Source: Gelidibacter sediminis
Lineage (GTDB): Bacteria > Bacteroidota > Bacteroidia > Flavobacteriales > Flavobacteriaceae
Assembly: GCF_004364975.1 (NCBI RefSeq)
Contig: NZ_SOBW01000008.1
Coordinates: forward strand, 742,610 to 806,609
Reading direction: 5' to 3'
Length of the DNA: 64,000 nt
The translations under genes were made by a program, and so were the position numbers. The notes beneath the pieces were generated by a model. The model was not told the origin of the DNA. It saw only the letters and a program-made list of their open reading frames with translations, and made no database searches. Each line of letters opens with the position of its first letter. The stretch's first letter is position 1. This document shows, piece after piece, positions 26,787 through 35,984 of the stretch.

Positions 26787-26871
26787 TTAGGTCAATAAGA
26801 TTTGTTGCTTGTGCAGTGAACAATGCACCTCCAAAAATTGCTAATGCAATTACGTACTTTTTTGTTTTCAT
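26728..26871 (-). CDS. Small secreted-type protein overlapping the next gene out of frame
   Basis: 47 codons from ATG at 26871 to TAA at 26728. The product starts MKTKKYVIALAIFGGALFTA, a textbook signal peptide (KTKK, hydrophobic core, FTAQA cleavage site), followed by a short mature part of about 25 residues ending IKIPRNG. The final 59 bases overlap the four-helix membrane protein gene in a different frame. A -7 element TAAATTTG lies about 30 bases upstream on the same strand (26909-26902). The signal peptide quality and the promoter argue that it is real. Function unknown. Confidence 0.65.
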   Translation of the reverse strand: MKTKKYVIALAIFGGALFTAQATNLIDLNGQTTTNIEKSTIKIPRNG

Positions 26872-26901
26872 AATTCAAGGGATTTAATTAATTAATTGAT
26901 T

Positions 26902-26909
26902 CAAATTTA
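26902..26909 (-). promoter_or_regulatory. Candidate -7 promoter element for the small secreted ORF
   Basis: Minus strand reads TAAATTTG, an exact match to the Bacteroidota -7 consensus TAnnTTTG, 30 bases before the ATG at 26871. No clear TTTG -33 box is seen at the expected spacing. Confidence 0.45.
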
Positions 26910-27076
26910 AGTTTAACACATTTGAAAAAGTGTTAAATAAATGTTAAAACTAATCGCTTAACCCTTGTGAACGTTACGGTTTTCCCGTACTCTTCAAAAT
27001 TGACGGGAGGTGTGCCTGCTAATTATTTTCAATTTTTTTATTCATTTTATCAACGTAGAGGTCCAAAAAAAAGATT

Positions 27077-27484
27077 TTAAACCATTTTTAATGATCTAGT
27101 ACCGTCTAAATTCAAGGTAATGTCAATTTTTTGTACATCTTTCGGTAACAGTTCTGCAATTTTATCAGGCCATTCAATTAATATCCAATGATTGGAAAAC
27201 AAATAGTCCTCTATACCAAAATTTAATGCTTCCTCTGCATTCTTAATTCTATACAAATCAAAATGATATATTAGTCCGCTGTTGGTTTCGTATTCATTAA
27301 CAATTGAAAACGTAGGACTATTTACATTTGACGTACTTCCTAATAGCTTGGACAACGCTTTAATTAAGGTTGTTTTGCCAACACCCATATCTCCATAAAA
27401 CAATAATGTCTTAAAGGTCGCATGCTGAATAATAGCTTTCGCCACAGATTCAATGTCGTTTAAAGCATAAGTGATTTCCATCAA
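27077..27484 (-). CDS. tsaE: tRNA threonylcarbamoyladenosine biosynthesis ATPase TsaE
   Basis: A 135-residue P-loop protein with Walker A GDMGVGKTTL at 31-40, the switch-like NSPTFSIVNEYE and a Walker-B-like HFDLYRI. The ending ILIEWPDKIAELLP is diagnostic of TsaE. It works with TsaB and TsaD to make t6A37 on ANN-decoding tRNAs. The length is slightly short of the usual ~150 but complete. The start may be the first or the second Met. It lies 103 bases after porX on the same strand; this porX-tsaE-ald order is, from memory, common in Flavobacteriaceae. Confidence 0.93.
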   Translation of the reverse strand: MMEITYALNDIESVAKAIIQHATFKTLLFYGDMGVGKTTLIKALSKLLGSTSNVNSPTFSIVNEYETNSGLIYHFDLYRIKNAEEALNFGIEDYLFSNHWILIEWPDKIAELLPKDVQKIDITLNLDGTRSLKMV

Positions 27485-27587
27485 ATACGTAATAAAGTTT
27501 ACTTATTATTAGGCAATATTAAGAATTATAACTGTAAAAAACTAATAATATGTGTATTTCATCGGAGTTTTTATACACTACATGGAG

Positions 27588-29141
27588 TTATTTGGGGTTT
27601 AATACGACAAATGGTATGATCATTTCTTCCAATGAAACGCCACCATGTTGGTAGGTGTTTCTAAAATAACTGACATAATGATTGTAGTTATTTGGGTAGG
27701 CTAGAAACATATCCCCTTTAGCAAAAATGAAAGAGCTACTCATGGTTATGGTAGGTAGATGAATGTCTTTTGGATCTTTAACTACAAATACATCTTTAGC
27801 TTCGTAGGTCAGGCTTCTCCCAGTTTTGTACCGAAGATTTAAACTTGTCTCTCTATCTCCAATTACTTTAGTTGGATTATTTACGTTGATGGTACCGTGA
27901 TCCGTTGTCAGAATCAGTTTAAAGCCCATATGCTGTGCTTTTTGTATCATTTCTAACAGTGGGGAGTTTTTAAACCAGCTTAAGGTAAGTGATCGATAAG
28001 CCTTATCATTTGAAGCCAACTCCTTAACCACCTCCATTTCTGTCTTAGAGTGGGAAAGCATATCTACAAAATTATAAACTACAACCGATAGGTTATTGTT
28101 TTTTAAAGATTTGAAATTATCAACCAGTTTCTTGCCTGTTTGTAGATTGGTAATTTTATGATATTCAGTTTTTAAATTTTGTAGACCCAACCGTTTTAAC
28201 TGGGCTTCCATAAATTCCGCTTCAAACAAGTTCTTACCTCCGTCATCCACATCATTTTTCCAATATTCCGGATGGCGTTTCTCCATCTCACTGGGCATCA
28301 AACCAGAAAAAATGGCATTACGGGCGTACTGTGTTGCCGTTGGTAAAATACTGTAAAATGAACTCTCGCTGTTTTTCTTATAATAGTTGCTTACTACGGG
28401 TTCAAATGCTTTCCATTGATCATACCGTAAATTATCAATTACAATCAGCAATGTGGGCTGCTTGTCTGACAGTTCCGGAACCACTTTGTCTTTGAAAAGA
28501 TTATGAGACATAATTGGTGCGTCGGCGTTTTTCTCAAACCAACTGGAATAATTTTTTTCAATAAATTTTCCAAATTGAGCATTTGCTTCTGTTTTTTGGG
28601 ATTCTAAAATCTCAGTCATCCCCACATCCTCAATATCCTCTAACTGAAGCTCCCAATAAATTAATTTCTGATACAAGTCTGCCCATTCTTCATAGCTGTT
28701 CACCATAGACATATCCATGGCAATCTTTCTGAATTCCTGTTGGTAATTGGAAGTCGTTTTTTCTGAAATCAATCGCGAATGGTCTAAATTCTTCTTTAAG
28801 CTTAATAAGATTTGATTTGGGTTGACAGGCTTTATAAGGTAATCCGCTATTTTATTACCTATAGCTTCTTCCATAATATATTCTTCTTCGCTTTTGGTAA
28901 TCATCACCACAGGAAGATTGGCCCTTCGCTCCTTAATTTCATTTAAGGTTTCCAACCCCGTCAACCCTGGCATGTTTTCGTCCAAAAAAACAATGTCAAA
29001 ATTAGTATCATCTATAATTTCCAACGCTTCGGTGCCGCTTTTACAGGTGGTCACTTTATAGTTCTTTTTTTCTAAAAAAATGATATGGGGCTTTAGCAAA
29101 TCAATTTCATCGTCAACCCAAAGAATATTTATATGGTTCAT
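27588..29141 (-). CDS. porX: PorX: response regulator with PglZ domain, type IX secretion regulator
   Basis: 517 residues. An N-terminal CheY-like receiver (VDDE at 9-12, phospho-acceptor Asp54 in FLDENMPG, the Lys in LIKPVNPNQ) is followed by a linker and a C-terminal PglZ/alkaline-phosphatase-superfamily domain (LLIVIDNLRYDQW; TTDHGTINVNNPTKVIGDRET). This architecture is PorX, which in Porphyromonas and Flavobacterium works with the kinase PorY and sigma SigP on T9SS genes; its PglZ domain is reported to act as a nuclease/phosphodiesterase. The giant T9SS substrate 3 kb away gives it a target system nearby. Only 20 bases separate it from the divergent HD gene. Confidence 0.94.
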   Translation of the reverse strand: MNHINILWVDDEIDLLKPHIIFLEKKNYKVTTCKSGTEALEIIDDTNFDIVFLDENMPGLTGLETLNEIKERRANLPVVMITKSEEEYIMEEAIGNKIADYLIKPVNPNQILLSLKKNLDHSRLISEKTTSNYQQEFRKIAMDMSMVNSYEEWADLYQKLIYWELQLEDIEDVGMTEILESQKTEANAQFGKFIEKNYSSWFEKNADAPIMSHNLFKDKVVPELSDKQPTLLIVIDNLRYDQWKAFEPVVSNYYKKNSESSFYSILPTATQYARNAIFSGLMPSEMEKRHPEYWKNDVDDGGKNLFEAEFMEAQLKRLGLQNLKTEYHKITNLQTGKKLVDNFKSLKNNNLSVVVYNFVDMLSHSKTEMEVVKELASNDKAYRSLTLSWFKNSPLLEMIQKAQHMGFKLILTTDHGTINVNNPTKVIGDRETSLNLRYKTGRSLTYEAKDVFVVKDPKDIHLPTITMSSSFIFAKGDMFLAYPNNYNHYVSYFRNTYQHGGVSLEEMIIPFVVLNPK

Positions 29142-29142
29142 G

Positions 29143-29150
29143 TATATTTG
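29143..29150 (+). promoter_or_regulatory. -7 element of the HD phosphohydrolase gene
   Basis: TATATTTG matches TAnnTTTG exactly, only 11 bases before the ATG at 29162 and directly next to the porX start codon. A start site about 5-7 bases downstream would give an almost leaderless mRNA. No -33 TTG at the ideal distance is seen. Confidence 0.5.
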
Positions 29151-29161
29151 TTTATAATTTA

Positions 29162-30415
29162 ATGATTAAACTCTCAAGATTGAATAAAGTAAACAAACTG
29201 AAAATTTTTAACGACCCAATTTACGGATTTATTACGATACCGAATTCGTTAATATTCGATTTGATTGCGCATAAGTATTTTCAAAGGTTGCGTCGTATTT
29301 CTCAAATGGGAATGTCATATCTAGTTTATCCGGGAGCGCATCACACTAGGTTTCATCACGCCATGGGAAGCATGCACTTGATGCAAAAAGCAATCAATGT
29401 GCTTCGTTTTAAGGGCGTTGAGATTTCTAAGGAGGAGGAAAATGGATTATTGATAGCAATATTGTTACATGATATTGGTCACGGCCCATTTAGTCATGCC
29501 ATGGAGCACAGCATCGTTACAGGTGTATCTCATGAAGCTATTTCCTTGCTTTTTATGCAGCAATTGAACATTGAATTTAACGGAAGTTTAACGCTAGCTA
29601 TAGAGATCTTTAAGGGTGTATATCACAGAAATTTTATGTGTCAGTTAATTTCTGGACAATTGGATATGGATCGCGCCGATTATTTGAAGCGTGATAGTTT
29701 TTATACGGGAGTGGCTGAAGGTAATATTAATGCTGAACGCTTGATTACTATGCTCAATGTTGTAGATGACGAATTGGTGGTGGAAGAGAAGGGTATTTAT
29801 AGTGTAGAGAAGTTTTTAGTGGCTAGAAGACTTATGTATTGGCAAGTTTATTTACACAAGACAAGTGTGGTTGCTGAACAATTATTGATGAGGGTTTTGA
29901 AACGCGCAAAGGAATTAACGATTAAAGGTGTCCAATTGAACGCTAGCAGGGCGCTGACTTATTTCTTAAAGAATGAAATAAGCACTTCTAATTTTAATAA
30001 TGAAACCTTAGATGTTTTTGCTCATTTAGACGATTATGACATTGTTTCCGCAATGAAAGAATGGCAATACCATGAAGACTTTGTATTGAAGAACTTATGC
30101 GATATGATAATCAATCGGGACCTTCTGAAAGTAAAAGTGAAAGATAAAAAAAGCCAATTAAAGAACATTCAGGAATACAAAAATAATTTGATGCAGCGCT
30201 ATGATATCTCTGCACAAGAAGCAGACTATTTTGTCTTTACTGGGCAAATTTCCAATCAGGCATATCAGCTTAAATCACAGAATATTAATATATTGCACAA
30301 ATCTGGAAAGATTGAAGATATCGTAAAAGCGTCAGACCAGTTGAATTTAAAAGCATTGTCAAAACCGGTTACCAAATACTATGTTTGTTATCCTAAACCG
30401 GAGTCCATTTCTTGA
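29162..30415 (+). CDS. HD-domain phosphohydrolase (dNTPase-like)
   Basis: A 417-residue HD-superfamily enzyme. It has the opening motif KIFNDPIYGFITIPN, HTRFHHAMGSMHLM (first metal His), the HD pair in ILLHDIGHGPFSHAMEH and the final Asp in SGQLDMDRADYLKRDSFYTG. This set matches the SAMHD1/dGTPase-like family of prokaryotic HD phosphohydrolases, which cleave dNTPs to nucleoside and triphosphate. It is not the long E. coli Dgt form. It is cytoplasmic and divergent from porX. The substrate is inferred from the family. Confidence 0.88.
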   Translation: MIKLSRLNKVNKLKIFNDPIYGFITIPNSLIFDLIAHKYFQRLRRISQMGMSYLVYPGAHHTRFHHAMGSMHLMQKAINVLRFKGVEISKEEENGLLIAILLHDIGHGPFSHAMEHSIVTGVSHEAISLLFMQQLNIEFNGSLTLAIEIFKGVYHRNFMCQLISGQLDMDRADYLKRDSFYTGVAEGNINAERLITMLNVVDDELVVEEKGIYSVEKFLVARRLMYWQVYLHKTSVVAEQLLMRVLKRAKELTIKGVQLNASRALTYFLKNEISTSNFNNETLDVFAHLDDYDIVSAMKEWQYHEDFVLKNLCDMIINRDLLKVKVKDKKSQLKNIQEYKNNLMQRYDISAQEADYFVFTGQISNQAYQLKSQNINILHKSGKIEDIVKASDQLNLKALSKPVTKYYVCYPKPESIS

Positions 30416-30523
30416 ACAACCAATATTTATAGTAACTTTATAAGGAGTTCTCATTTTCTGAACCGTTAATAACTCCATTATAAACAACTCTCCAACAAAC
30501 AAGAATATATGGGACATTTTTTC

Positions 30524-30531
30524 TATTTTTG
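30524..30531 (+). promoter_or_regulatory. -7 element of the lpxD operon
   Basis: TATTTTTG fits TAnnTTTG and ends 6 bases before the ATG chosen for lpxD (30538). It argues against the TTG at 30529 as a start, because that codon lies inside the promoter element. Transcript initiation here would be nearly leaderless. Confidence 0.5.
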
Positions 30532-30537
30532 CGTTTG

Positions 30538-31566
30538 ATGAAATTTACAGCATTACAAATAGCAGAAATTTTAGATGGCGATATCGTGGGCAATCCCGAT
30601 GTTGAAGTTTCTAAACTTTCAAAGATAGAAGAGGGTACTGAAGGCTCATTGACCTTTTTAGCTAACCCTAAGTATAAACCTTATATCTATAATACTAAAG
30701 CCTCTATAACTATAGTGGGCAAATCTTTTGAAGCCGAAAGCGTAATCAGCACCACGCTGATTAAAGTGGAAGATGCCTACAAATCCTTTTCGAAATTGTT
30801 GGAGTACTATAATCAGGCTAAACTTAATAAATTTGGTGTTGAGCAACCTTCATTTATAGCCGAATCCAGTACTTACGGGACTGATGTGTACATTGGTGCA
30901 TTTACCTATATTGGAGAAAATGTGAAAATTGGAAATAATGTAAAGATTTTTCCAAATTCATACATTGGCGATAATGTAAAAATTGGAGACAACTCCATAT
31001 TGTATGCTGGGGCTAAAATATATTTTGATTGCATAATAGGAAAGGACTGTGTCATCAATTCAGGGGCTATAATTGGAGCGGACGGGTTTGGTTTTGCGCC
31101 CAATGAAAATGGAGAGTACACCAAGGTGCCACAAACTGGAAATGTTATCTTAGAAGATTTTGTTGATATTGGTGCAGCCACTACCATTGATAGAGCTACT
31201 TTAGGTTCTACAATTATTAGAAAAGGGGTGAAACTGGACAATCAGATTCAAATTGCCCATAATGTAGAAATAGGTAAAAATACCGTTATTGCAGCGCAAA
31301 CCGGTGTTGCTGGATCTACTAAGATTGGCGAAAATTGTATTATTGGAGGACAGGTAGGTATTGCCGGCCATATTGCTATTGGTAATAATGTAAAAATACA
31401 AGCACAATCTGGAGTGGGGAGGAACGTTAAAGATGATGAAGCAATTCAGGGTTCGCCTGCATTTTCTTATGCTGATTTTAATAAATCTTACGTGTATTTC
31501 AAAAATCTACCTAAGATCATGAAAGAAATTAATGTTATTGATAAAAAAGTAAATGGGAATAGTTAA
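30538..31566 (+). CDS. lpxD: UDP-3-O-(3-hydroxyacyl)glucosamine N-acyltransferase
   Basis: About 342 residues from the ATG at 30538 (an in-frame TTG at 30529 lies within the promoter). LpxD adds the N-linked hydroxyacyl chain to UDP-3-O-acyl-GlcN in lipid A synthesis. There is an N-terminal uridine-binding domain ([19 protein letters not shown]), then left-handed β-helix hexapeptide repeats ([26 protein letters not shown]), then [19 protein letters not shown] and the catalytic His in QIAHNVEIG. It overlaps lpxC-fabZ by 14 bases. A second LpxD-like gene lies 3 kb downstream; this copy is closer to canonical LpxD. Confidence 0.93.
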   Translation: MKFTALQIAEILDGDIVGNPDVEVSKLSKIEEGTEGSLTFLANPKYKPYIYNTKASITIVGKSFEAESVISTTLIKVEDAYKSFSKLLEYYNQAKLNKFGVEQPSFIAESSTYGTDVYIGAFTYIGENVKIGNNVKIFPNSYIGDNVKIGDNSILYAGAKIYFDCIIGKDCVINSGAIIGADGFGFAPNENGEYTKVPQTGNVILEDFVDIGAATTIDRATLGSTIIRKGVKLDNQIQIAHNVEIGKNTVIAAQTGVAGSTKIGENCIIGGQVGIAGHIAIGNNVKIQAQSGVGRNVKDDEAIQGSPAFSYADFNKSYVYFKNLPKIMKEINVIDKKVNGNS

Positions 31567-32959
31567 AACAAACTTTAAACAGAAAACCATTCGAGAGAGC
31601 GTATCTCTTACGGGTGTGGGGTTGCATACAGGTAAAGATGTAACCATGACGTTTTTGCCTGCGCCAGTTAATTCAGGCTTTTCATTTAAACGTTTAGATC
31701 TTGAAGGTACACCTATAATTGAGGCCGATGCAACATATGTTACAAATACACAACGTGGCACATGTTTAGAAAAGAATGGTGTGCTAATTCAAACTTCAGA
31801 ACATGTATTGGCGGCTTTAGTAGGAATGGATCTTGATAACGTGACCATTGAACTGAATGCTTCTGAACCTCCAATTATGGATGGATCTTCCAAATTTTTT
31901 GTGGAAGCCCTTGAGAAAGCTGGTGTTGAGGAACAGGAGGATTTTAGGGAAGAATATGTTGTGACCGACGTCGTTTCTTATATGGATGAAAATTCTGGGA
32001 GTGAAATTATTATCATGCCCGCAAAAGAATACCAAGTAACGACAATGGTCGATTTTGGAACCAAAGTTTTAGGGACACAAAATGCCACTTTAAACACCAT
32101 TCACGATTTTAAGGAAGATATTTCGGATTCCAGAACGTTTAGTTTCTTGCACGAAATTGAAATGCTTTTAGAACATGGACTTATAAAAGGCGGCGATTTG
32201 AACAACGCCATTGTTTATGTAGATAAGGAATTATCGCCTGAAACAATGGAAAAATTAAAAGTTGCCTTTAAAAAAGATACCATTGCAGTGAAACCTAATG
32301 GTATTTTAGATAATTTGACACTGCACCATCCCAATGAGGCTGCACGACATAAATTGCTTGATGTTATTGGCGATTTGGCGCTTGTGGGCATCCGATTAAA
32401 AGGTAAAGTCATTGCGAACAAGCCAGGTCATTTTATCAATACACAGTTTGCAAAAAAAATGTCCAAATTGATTAAAATTGAAAGGAGGAGCAATGTGCCT
32501 GTAATCGATCTGAACCAGGAGCCTCTAATGGATATTAATCAAATTATGGATATGTTGCCACACAGGCAACCGTTCTTATTGATAGACAAAATTTTCGAAT
32601 TAACGGATACTGGTGTTATCGGGGTAAAGAATGTTACCATGAATGAACCGTTTTTCGCTGGACATTTTCCTGGAGCTCCAGTGATGCCAGGTGTATTGAT
32701 TGTGGAGGCCATGGCACAAACTGGTGGGATTTTGGTGTTAAGCACTGTTCCTGATCCAGAAAATTATTTAACCTTCTTTATGAAGATAGACAAGGTTAAA
32801 TTCAAACAAAAAGTAGTTCCGGGAGATACACTAATCTTTAAGTGTGACTTAATTACACCTATTAGAAGGGGTATTTGTCATATGCAAGGCTACGCATATG
32901 CCAATGGAAAACTTTGTGCAGAAGCAGAGTTGATGGCACAAATATCAAAAGTTAAATAA
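31553..32959 (+). CDS. lpxC-fabZ: Fused LpxC deacetylase / FabZ hydroxyacyl-ACP dehydratase
   Basis: 468 residues. The N-terminal ~310 residues are LpxC, UDP-3-O-acyl-GlcNAc deacetylase, with Zn ligands and catalytic groups in [22 protein letters not shown] and [19 protein letters not shown]. The C-terminal ~150 residues are FabZ, with [16 protein letters not shown] (catalytic His) and [26 protein letters not shown] (catalytic Glu). The fusion is a known Bacteroidota/Chlorobi arrangement that joins the committed lipid A step to fatty-acid elongation. The short junction near [19 protein letters not shown] shows no linker disruption. It sits between lpxD and lpxA in one operon. Confidence 0.96.
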   Translation: MGIVKTNFKQKTIRESVSLTGVGLHTGKDVTMTFLPAPVNSGFSFKRLDLEGTPIIEADATYVTNTQRGTCLEKNGVLIQTSEHVLAALVGMDLDNVTIELNASEPPIMDGSSKFFVEALEKAGVEEQEDFREEYVVTDVVSYMDENSGSEIIIMPAKEYQVTTMVDFGTKVLGTQNATLNTIHDFKEDISDSRTFSFLHEIEMLLEHGLIKGGDLNNAIVYVDKELSPETMEKLKVAFKKDTIAVKPNGILDNLTLHHPNEAARHKLLDVIGDLALVGIRLKGKVIANKPGHFINTQFAKKMSKLIKIERRSNVPVIDLNQEPLMDINQIMDMLPHRQPFLLIDKIFELTDTGVIGVKNVTMNEPFFAGHFPGAPVMPGVLIVEAMAQTGGILVLSTVPDPENYLTFFMKIDKVKFKQKVVPGDTLIFKCDLITPIRRGICHMQGYAYANGKLCAEAELMAQISKVK

Positions 32960-33031
32960 GACTAATCACCTAAGTTCTTTAAGTGACTATATTGTGTCCA
33001 TTTTAAGAGCAGTAAATAAATAGAAAAGTAA

Positions 33032-33817
33032 ATGAACCAGCCACTCGCATATGTGCACCCTGGAGCAAAAATTGCAAAAAATGTTGTAATTGATCCTTTT
33101 ACAACCATACACAACAATGTGGTGATTGGAGAAGGAACTTGGATAGGGAGTAACGTGACTATTATGGAAGGCGCGCGCATTGGTAAAAATTGTAATATTT
33201 TTCCTGGCGCTGTAATTTCAGCCGTTCCACAAGATTTAAAGTTTAAAGACGAAGATACTACTACTGAAATTGGTAATAACGTAACCATCAGAGAATGTGT
33301 AACTATTAATAGAGGAACAACAGACAGAATGAAAACCATAATTGGTGACAACTGTCTGATTATGGCTTATTGCCATATTGCACACGACTGTATTGTGGGA
33401 AACAATTGTATATTCTCAAATAACAGTACATTAGCAGGCCACATTACTGTGGGTGATTATGTGGTATTGGCAGGGATGACCGCGGTTCATCAATTTTGTT
33501 CCATCGGTAATCATGCCTTCGTTACAGGAGGCTCTTTGGTACGCAAAGATGTGCCGCCCTTTGTAAAGGCAGCTAGAGAACCATTATCCTATGTAGGAAT
33601 TAATTCAGTAGGTCTTAGAAGACGCGGATTTTCTTCAGACAAAATCAGAGAGGTACAGGACATTTACCGAATTCTTTATCAAAAAAATTATAACAATACT
33701 CAAGCATCAGAAATTATAGAGGCAGAAATGGAAGCCACGCCTGAGCGTGATGAAATTTTACAATTTATTAAAAATTCGCATCGCGGCATTATGAAGGGCT
33801 ATTTCAAGTCTAATTAA
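33032..33817 (+). CDS. lpxA: UDP-N-acetylglucosamine O-acyltransferase
   Basis: 261 residues, the standard LpxA length. Hexapeptide repeats begin at AYVHPGAKIAKNVVIDPFTTIHNNVVIGEGTWIG. The catalytic region MAYCHIAHDCIVGNNCI contains the essential His, and FVTGGSLVRKDVPPFVKAAREPLSYVGIN precedes the helical C-terminus with GLRRRGFS. It catalyses the first step of lipid A synthesis. It is 72 bases after lpxC-fabZ and 43 bases before efp, in line with one transcript. Confidence 0.96.
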   Translation: MNQPLAYVHPGAKIAKNVVIDPFTTIHNNVVIGEGTWIGSNVTIMEGARIGKNCNIFPGAVISAVPQDLKFKDEDTTTEIGNNVTIRECVTINRGTTDRMKTIIGDNCLIMAYCHIAHDCIVGNNCIFSNNSTLAGHITVGDYVVLAGMTAVHQFCSIGNHAFVTGGSLVRKDVPPFVKAAREPLSYVGINSVGLRRRGFSSDKIREVQDIYRILYQKNYNNTQASEIIEAEMEATPERDEILQFIKNSHRGIMKGYFKSN

Positions 33818-33860
33818 GCAATCAAAAATAATCAAACCATAATAACAAATTAAATACAGA

Positions 33861-34427
33861 ATGGCAACTACATCAGATATAAGAAATGGAATGTGCATTA
33901 GGTACAACAATGATATTTATAAGATTACCGAATTTTTGCATGTTAAACCGGGTAAGGGTCCAGCGTTTGTTAGAACAAAAATGAAAAGTGTTACCAACGG
34001 AAAAGTTTTGGACAATACATTTTCAGCAGGACATAAAATTGATGAAGTTAGAGTAGAAACTCACAAATTTCAATATTTATATAATGATGGTGAATTTTAC
34101 CATTTCATGAACCAGGAAGATTATACGCAAATTAGGCTGATGGAAGCTGCATTGGATAGACCTGAATTAATGAAGGAAGGAGAAGTGGTCACAATTCAAA
34201 TCAATACAGAAGATAATATGCCGCTGTCAGTAGAGTTGCCTGCTACGGTAACTTTGGAAGTTACTGCTACTGAACCAGGAGTTAAAGGTAATACGGCTAC
34301 AAATGCTACAAAGCCAGCCACTGTAGAGACTGGAGCTGAAGTCAATGTGCCTTTATTTATTAATGAAGGTGATAAAATTAAAGTTGAAACAGAAAAAGGT
34401 ACTTATAAAGAGCGGGTTAAGGAATAA
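33861..34427 (+). CDS. efp: Translation elongation factor P
   Basis: 188 residues with the three β-barrel domains of EF-P. The domain I loop carries VKPGKGPAFVRTK with Lys32 at the tip position that is modified in many bacteria. Domain II has HKIDEVRVE and the EF-P signature region near TEPGVKGNTATNATKPATVETGAEV. It rescues ribosomes stalled at polyproline stretches. It lies within the lipid A block (lpxA-efp-lpxD2). No modification genes (epmA/epmB) are seen nearby. Confidence 0.96.
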   Translation: MATTSDIRNGMCIRYNNDIYKITEFLHVKPGKGPAFVRTKMKSVTNGKVLDNTFSAGHKIDEVRVETHKFQYLYNDGEFYHFMNQEDYTQIRLMEAALDRPELMKEGEVVTIQINTEDNMPLSVELPATVTLEVTATEPGVKGNTATNATKPATVETGAEVNVPLFINEGDKIKVETEKGTYKERVKE

Positions 34428-34432
34428 GTTTG

Positions 34433-34560
34433 AGAAGTTTAGGAGTCTATAAAGTTTAGATGTTTATAATGTTAAACCTTTCAAATTTAAAGCTTCCATC
34501 ACATTTAACCACTAAAACCCTAAACTAATAAACTCTTCAACTCATCAACTTAGCAATACA
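34433..34560. repeat. Imperfect inverted repeat between efp and lpxD2
   Basis: The gap contains AAGTTTAGGAGTCTATAAAG early on and CCCTAAACTAATAAACTCTT later, with AAACTTCTCAA-like wording also in opposite orientation (GAGAAGTTTA versus TAAACTCTTC). The two arms are imperfect and about 75 bases apart. It has the look of a small dispersed intergenic repeat, but a genome search would be needed to call it one. Confidence 0.35.
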
Positions 34561-34573
34561 TCAAGTAAATAAA

Positions 34574-35509
34574 ATGAAATTCCCAAAACCTCATACTTTA
34601 AAACAAATTTCCGAAATTATCAATACCAGCTATGTTGGTAATGCTGATTTCCCGGTTTTGGGCATGAATGAGATTCATGTAGTGGAACCCGGAGATATTG
34701 TATTTGTAGATCACCCTAAGTATTATGACAAAGCATTAAAATCAGCTGCCACAATTGTTTTGATTAATAAGGAAGTAGATTGTCCTGAGGGCAAAGCATT
34801 ACTCATCAGTAATGATCCGTTTAGGGATTTCAATAAATTGACCCAACATTTTAAACCATTTAGAAGTGCGAATCAAAGTATTTCTGACTCGGCTCAGATT
34901 GGAGACAACACAATACTTCAACCAAATTGCTTTATAGGTCACAATGTGGTGATTGGAGAGAATTGTTTGATACACTCCAATGTGGTCATTTATGATGATA
35001 CAGTTATTGGAGACAATGTCACAATTCACGCAGGTACGGTGTTGGGTGCAAGTGCATTCTATTATAAAAAACGACCTGAAGGATTTGATCAATTAATTTC
35101 TGGTGGTCGAGTTGTAATTAAGGATAATGTGCATATTGGCGCACTATGTACTATTGATCGTGGGGTTACCGGAGATACAATCATTGGTGAAGGTTCAAAA
35201 TTGGACAATCAGATTCAGATTGGGCATGACACTGTTATTGGTAAAAAATGTTTGATTGCCTCTCAAGCGGGAATTGCAGGATGCGTGGTAATAGAAGATG
35301 AAGTTACCATTTGGGGGCAAGTGGGCAGTACCAGCGGTATTACAATTGGCAGTAAGGCAATTGTTCATGCACAAGCTGGTATCAGTAAGTCTTTAGAAGG
35401 GGGCAAAACCTATTGGGGGAGACCAGCTCAAGAAGCCAAGTCTGAATTGAAAGACAAGATCTATATTAAGCGAATTCCAGAAATAATAGAACAATTAAAG
35501 CACAAATAA
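34574..35509 (+). CDS. Second LpxD-like N-acyltransferase
   Basis: A 311-residue paralogue of LpxD. It has an N-terminal LpxD-type domain (MNEIHVVEPGDIVFVDHPKYYDKALKSAA), β-helix repeats, then [31 protein letters not shown], where His occupies the catalytic place seen in LpxD, and a C-terminal GKTYWGRPAQEAKSELKDKI. It is shorter and clearly diverged from the lpxD at 30538. It may act on another UDP-amino-sugar or set a different chain length. It overlaps the next gene by one base (TAATG). Confidence 0.85.
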   Translation: MKFPKPHTLKQISEIINTSYVGNADFPVLGMNEIHVVEPGDIVFVDHPKYYDKALKSAATIVLINKEVDCPEGKALLISNDPFRDFNKLTQHFKPFRSANQSISDSAQIGDNTILQPNCFIGHNVVIGENCLIHSNVVIYDDTVIGDNVTIHAGTVLGASAFYYKKRPEGFDQLISGGRVVIKDNVHIGALCTIDRGVTGDTIIGEGSKLDNQIQIGHDTVIGKKCLIASQAGIAGCVVIEDEVTIWGQVGSTSGITIGSKAIVHAQAGISKSLEGGKTYWGRPAQEAKSELKDKIYIKRIPEIIEQLKHK

Positions 35510-35916
35510 TGTCTGCAAAAGAAATTGTCAAATCCTTTTATGATTCAAATTTAGCGAATGGCTTAGACCTTATTCCTGAATATATCCATCCAGATTGTCA
35601 ATTACATTGGAATAGCTCTTCGGGCTACAATGTGATGGATTATGATGGATTGGTTCGGTTTTTTAAGGGTATTAAGGCATCTTACCACTCGTTAAGAACT
35701 CAAATAAGTCATTTGCTCGAAGATGAAAATTTTGTAACCATCAGGTATACCATGTTTGCAAGTACTATTGAGGATCCTGATAATGAGCAGCCTTTGGCTA
35801 ATTTTATTAGTATCTGGGAATTAAAAGACAATAAACTTTACAAGCGCTATGAAATAAGCCAAATGGCCGACGATAATTTAGAAAGTTACAAATCATTTTC
35901 AGAAATAAAAGTTTAA
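35509..35916 (+). CDS. NTF2/SnoaL-like fold protein
   Basis: A 135-residue single-domain protein beginning SAKEIVKSFYDSNLANGLDLIPEYIHPDC, the N-terminal helices of the SnoaL/NTF2 fold, then FKGIKASYHSLRTQISHLLEDENFVTIRYTMFAS and ISIWELKDNKLYKRYEISQM. It has no recognised catalytic set. Such proteins bind small hydrophobic ligands or act as isomerases. Coupled by TAATG to the LpxD paralogue upstream. Specific role unknown. Confidence 0.8.
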   Translation: MSAKEIVKSFYDSNLANGLDLIPEYIHPDCQLHWNSSSGYNVMDYDGLVRFFKGIKASYHSLRTQISHLLEDENFVTIRYTMFASTIEDPDNEQPLANFISIWELKDNKLYKRYEISQMADDNLESYKSFSEIKV

Positions 35917-35946
35917 CAAAGACTTCATAAGTGCTTTTAAATAGAT

Positions 35947-35954
35947 TACTTTTG
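35947..35954 (+). promoter_or_regulatory. -7 element upstream of sucD
   Basis: TACTTTTG matches TAnnTTTG and lies 30 bases before the sucD ATG at 35985. The expected -33 TTG is not clear, so this is a half-supported promoter. Confidence 0.45.
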
Positions 35955-35984
35955 CGAAGTCTTAAAATTTAAAAAATAATATAA

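Noticed and set aside
27588-29141. PglZ domain as part of a BREX phage-defence system
   Set aside because: The N-terminal receiver domain makes it PorX, and no brxC, pglX or brxL gene is nearby.
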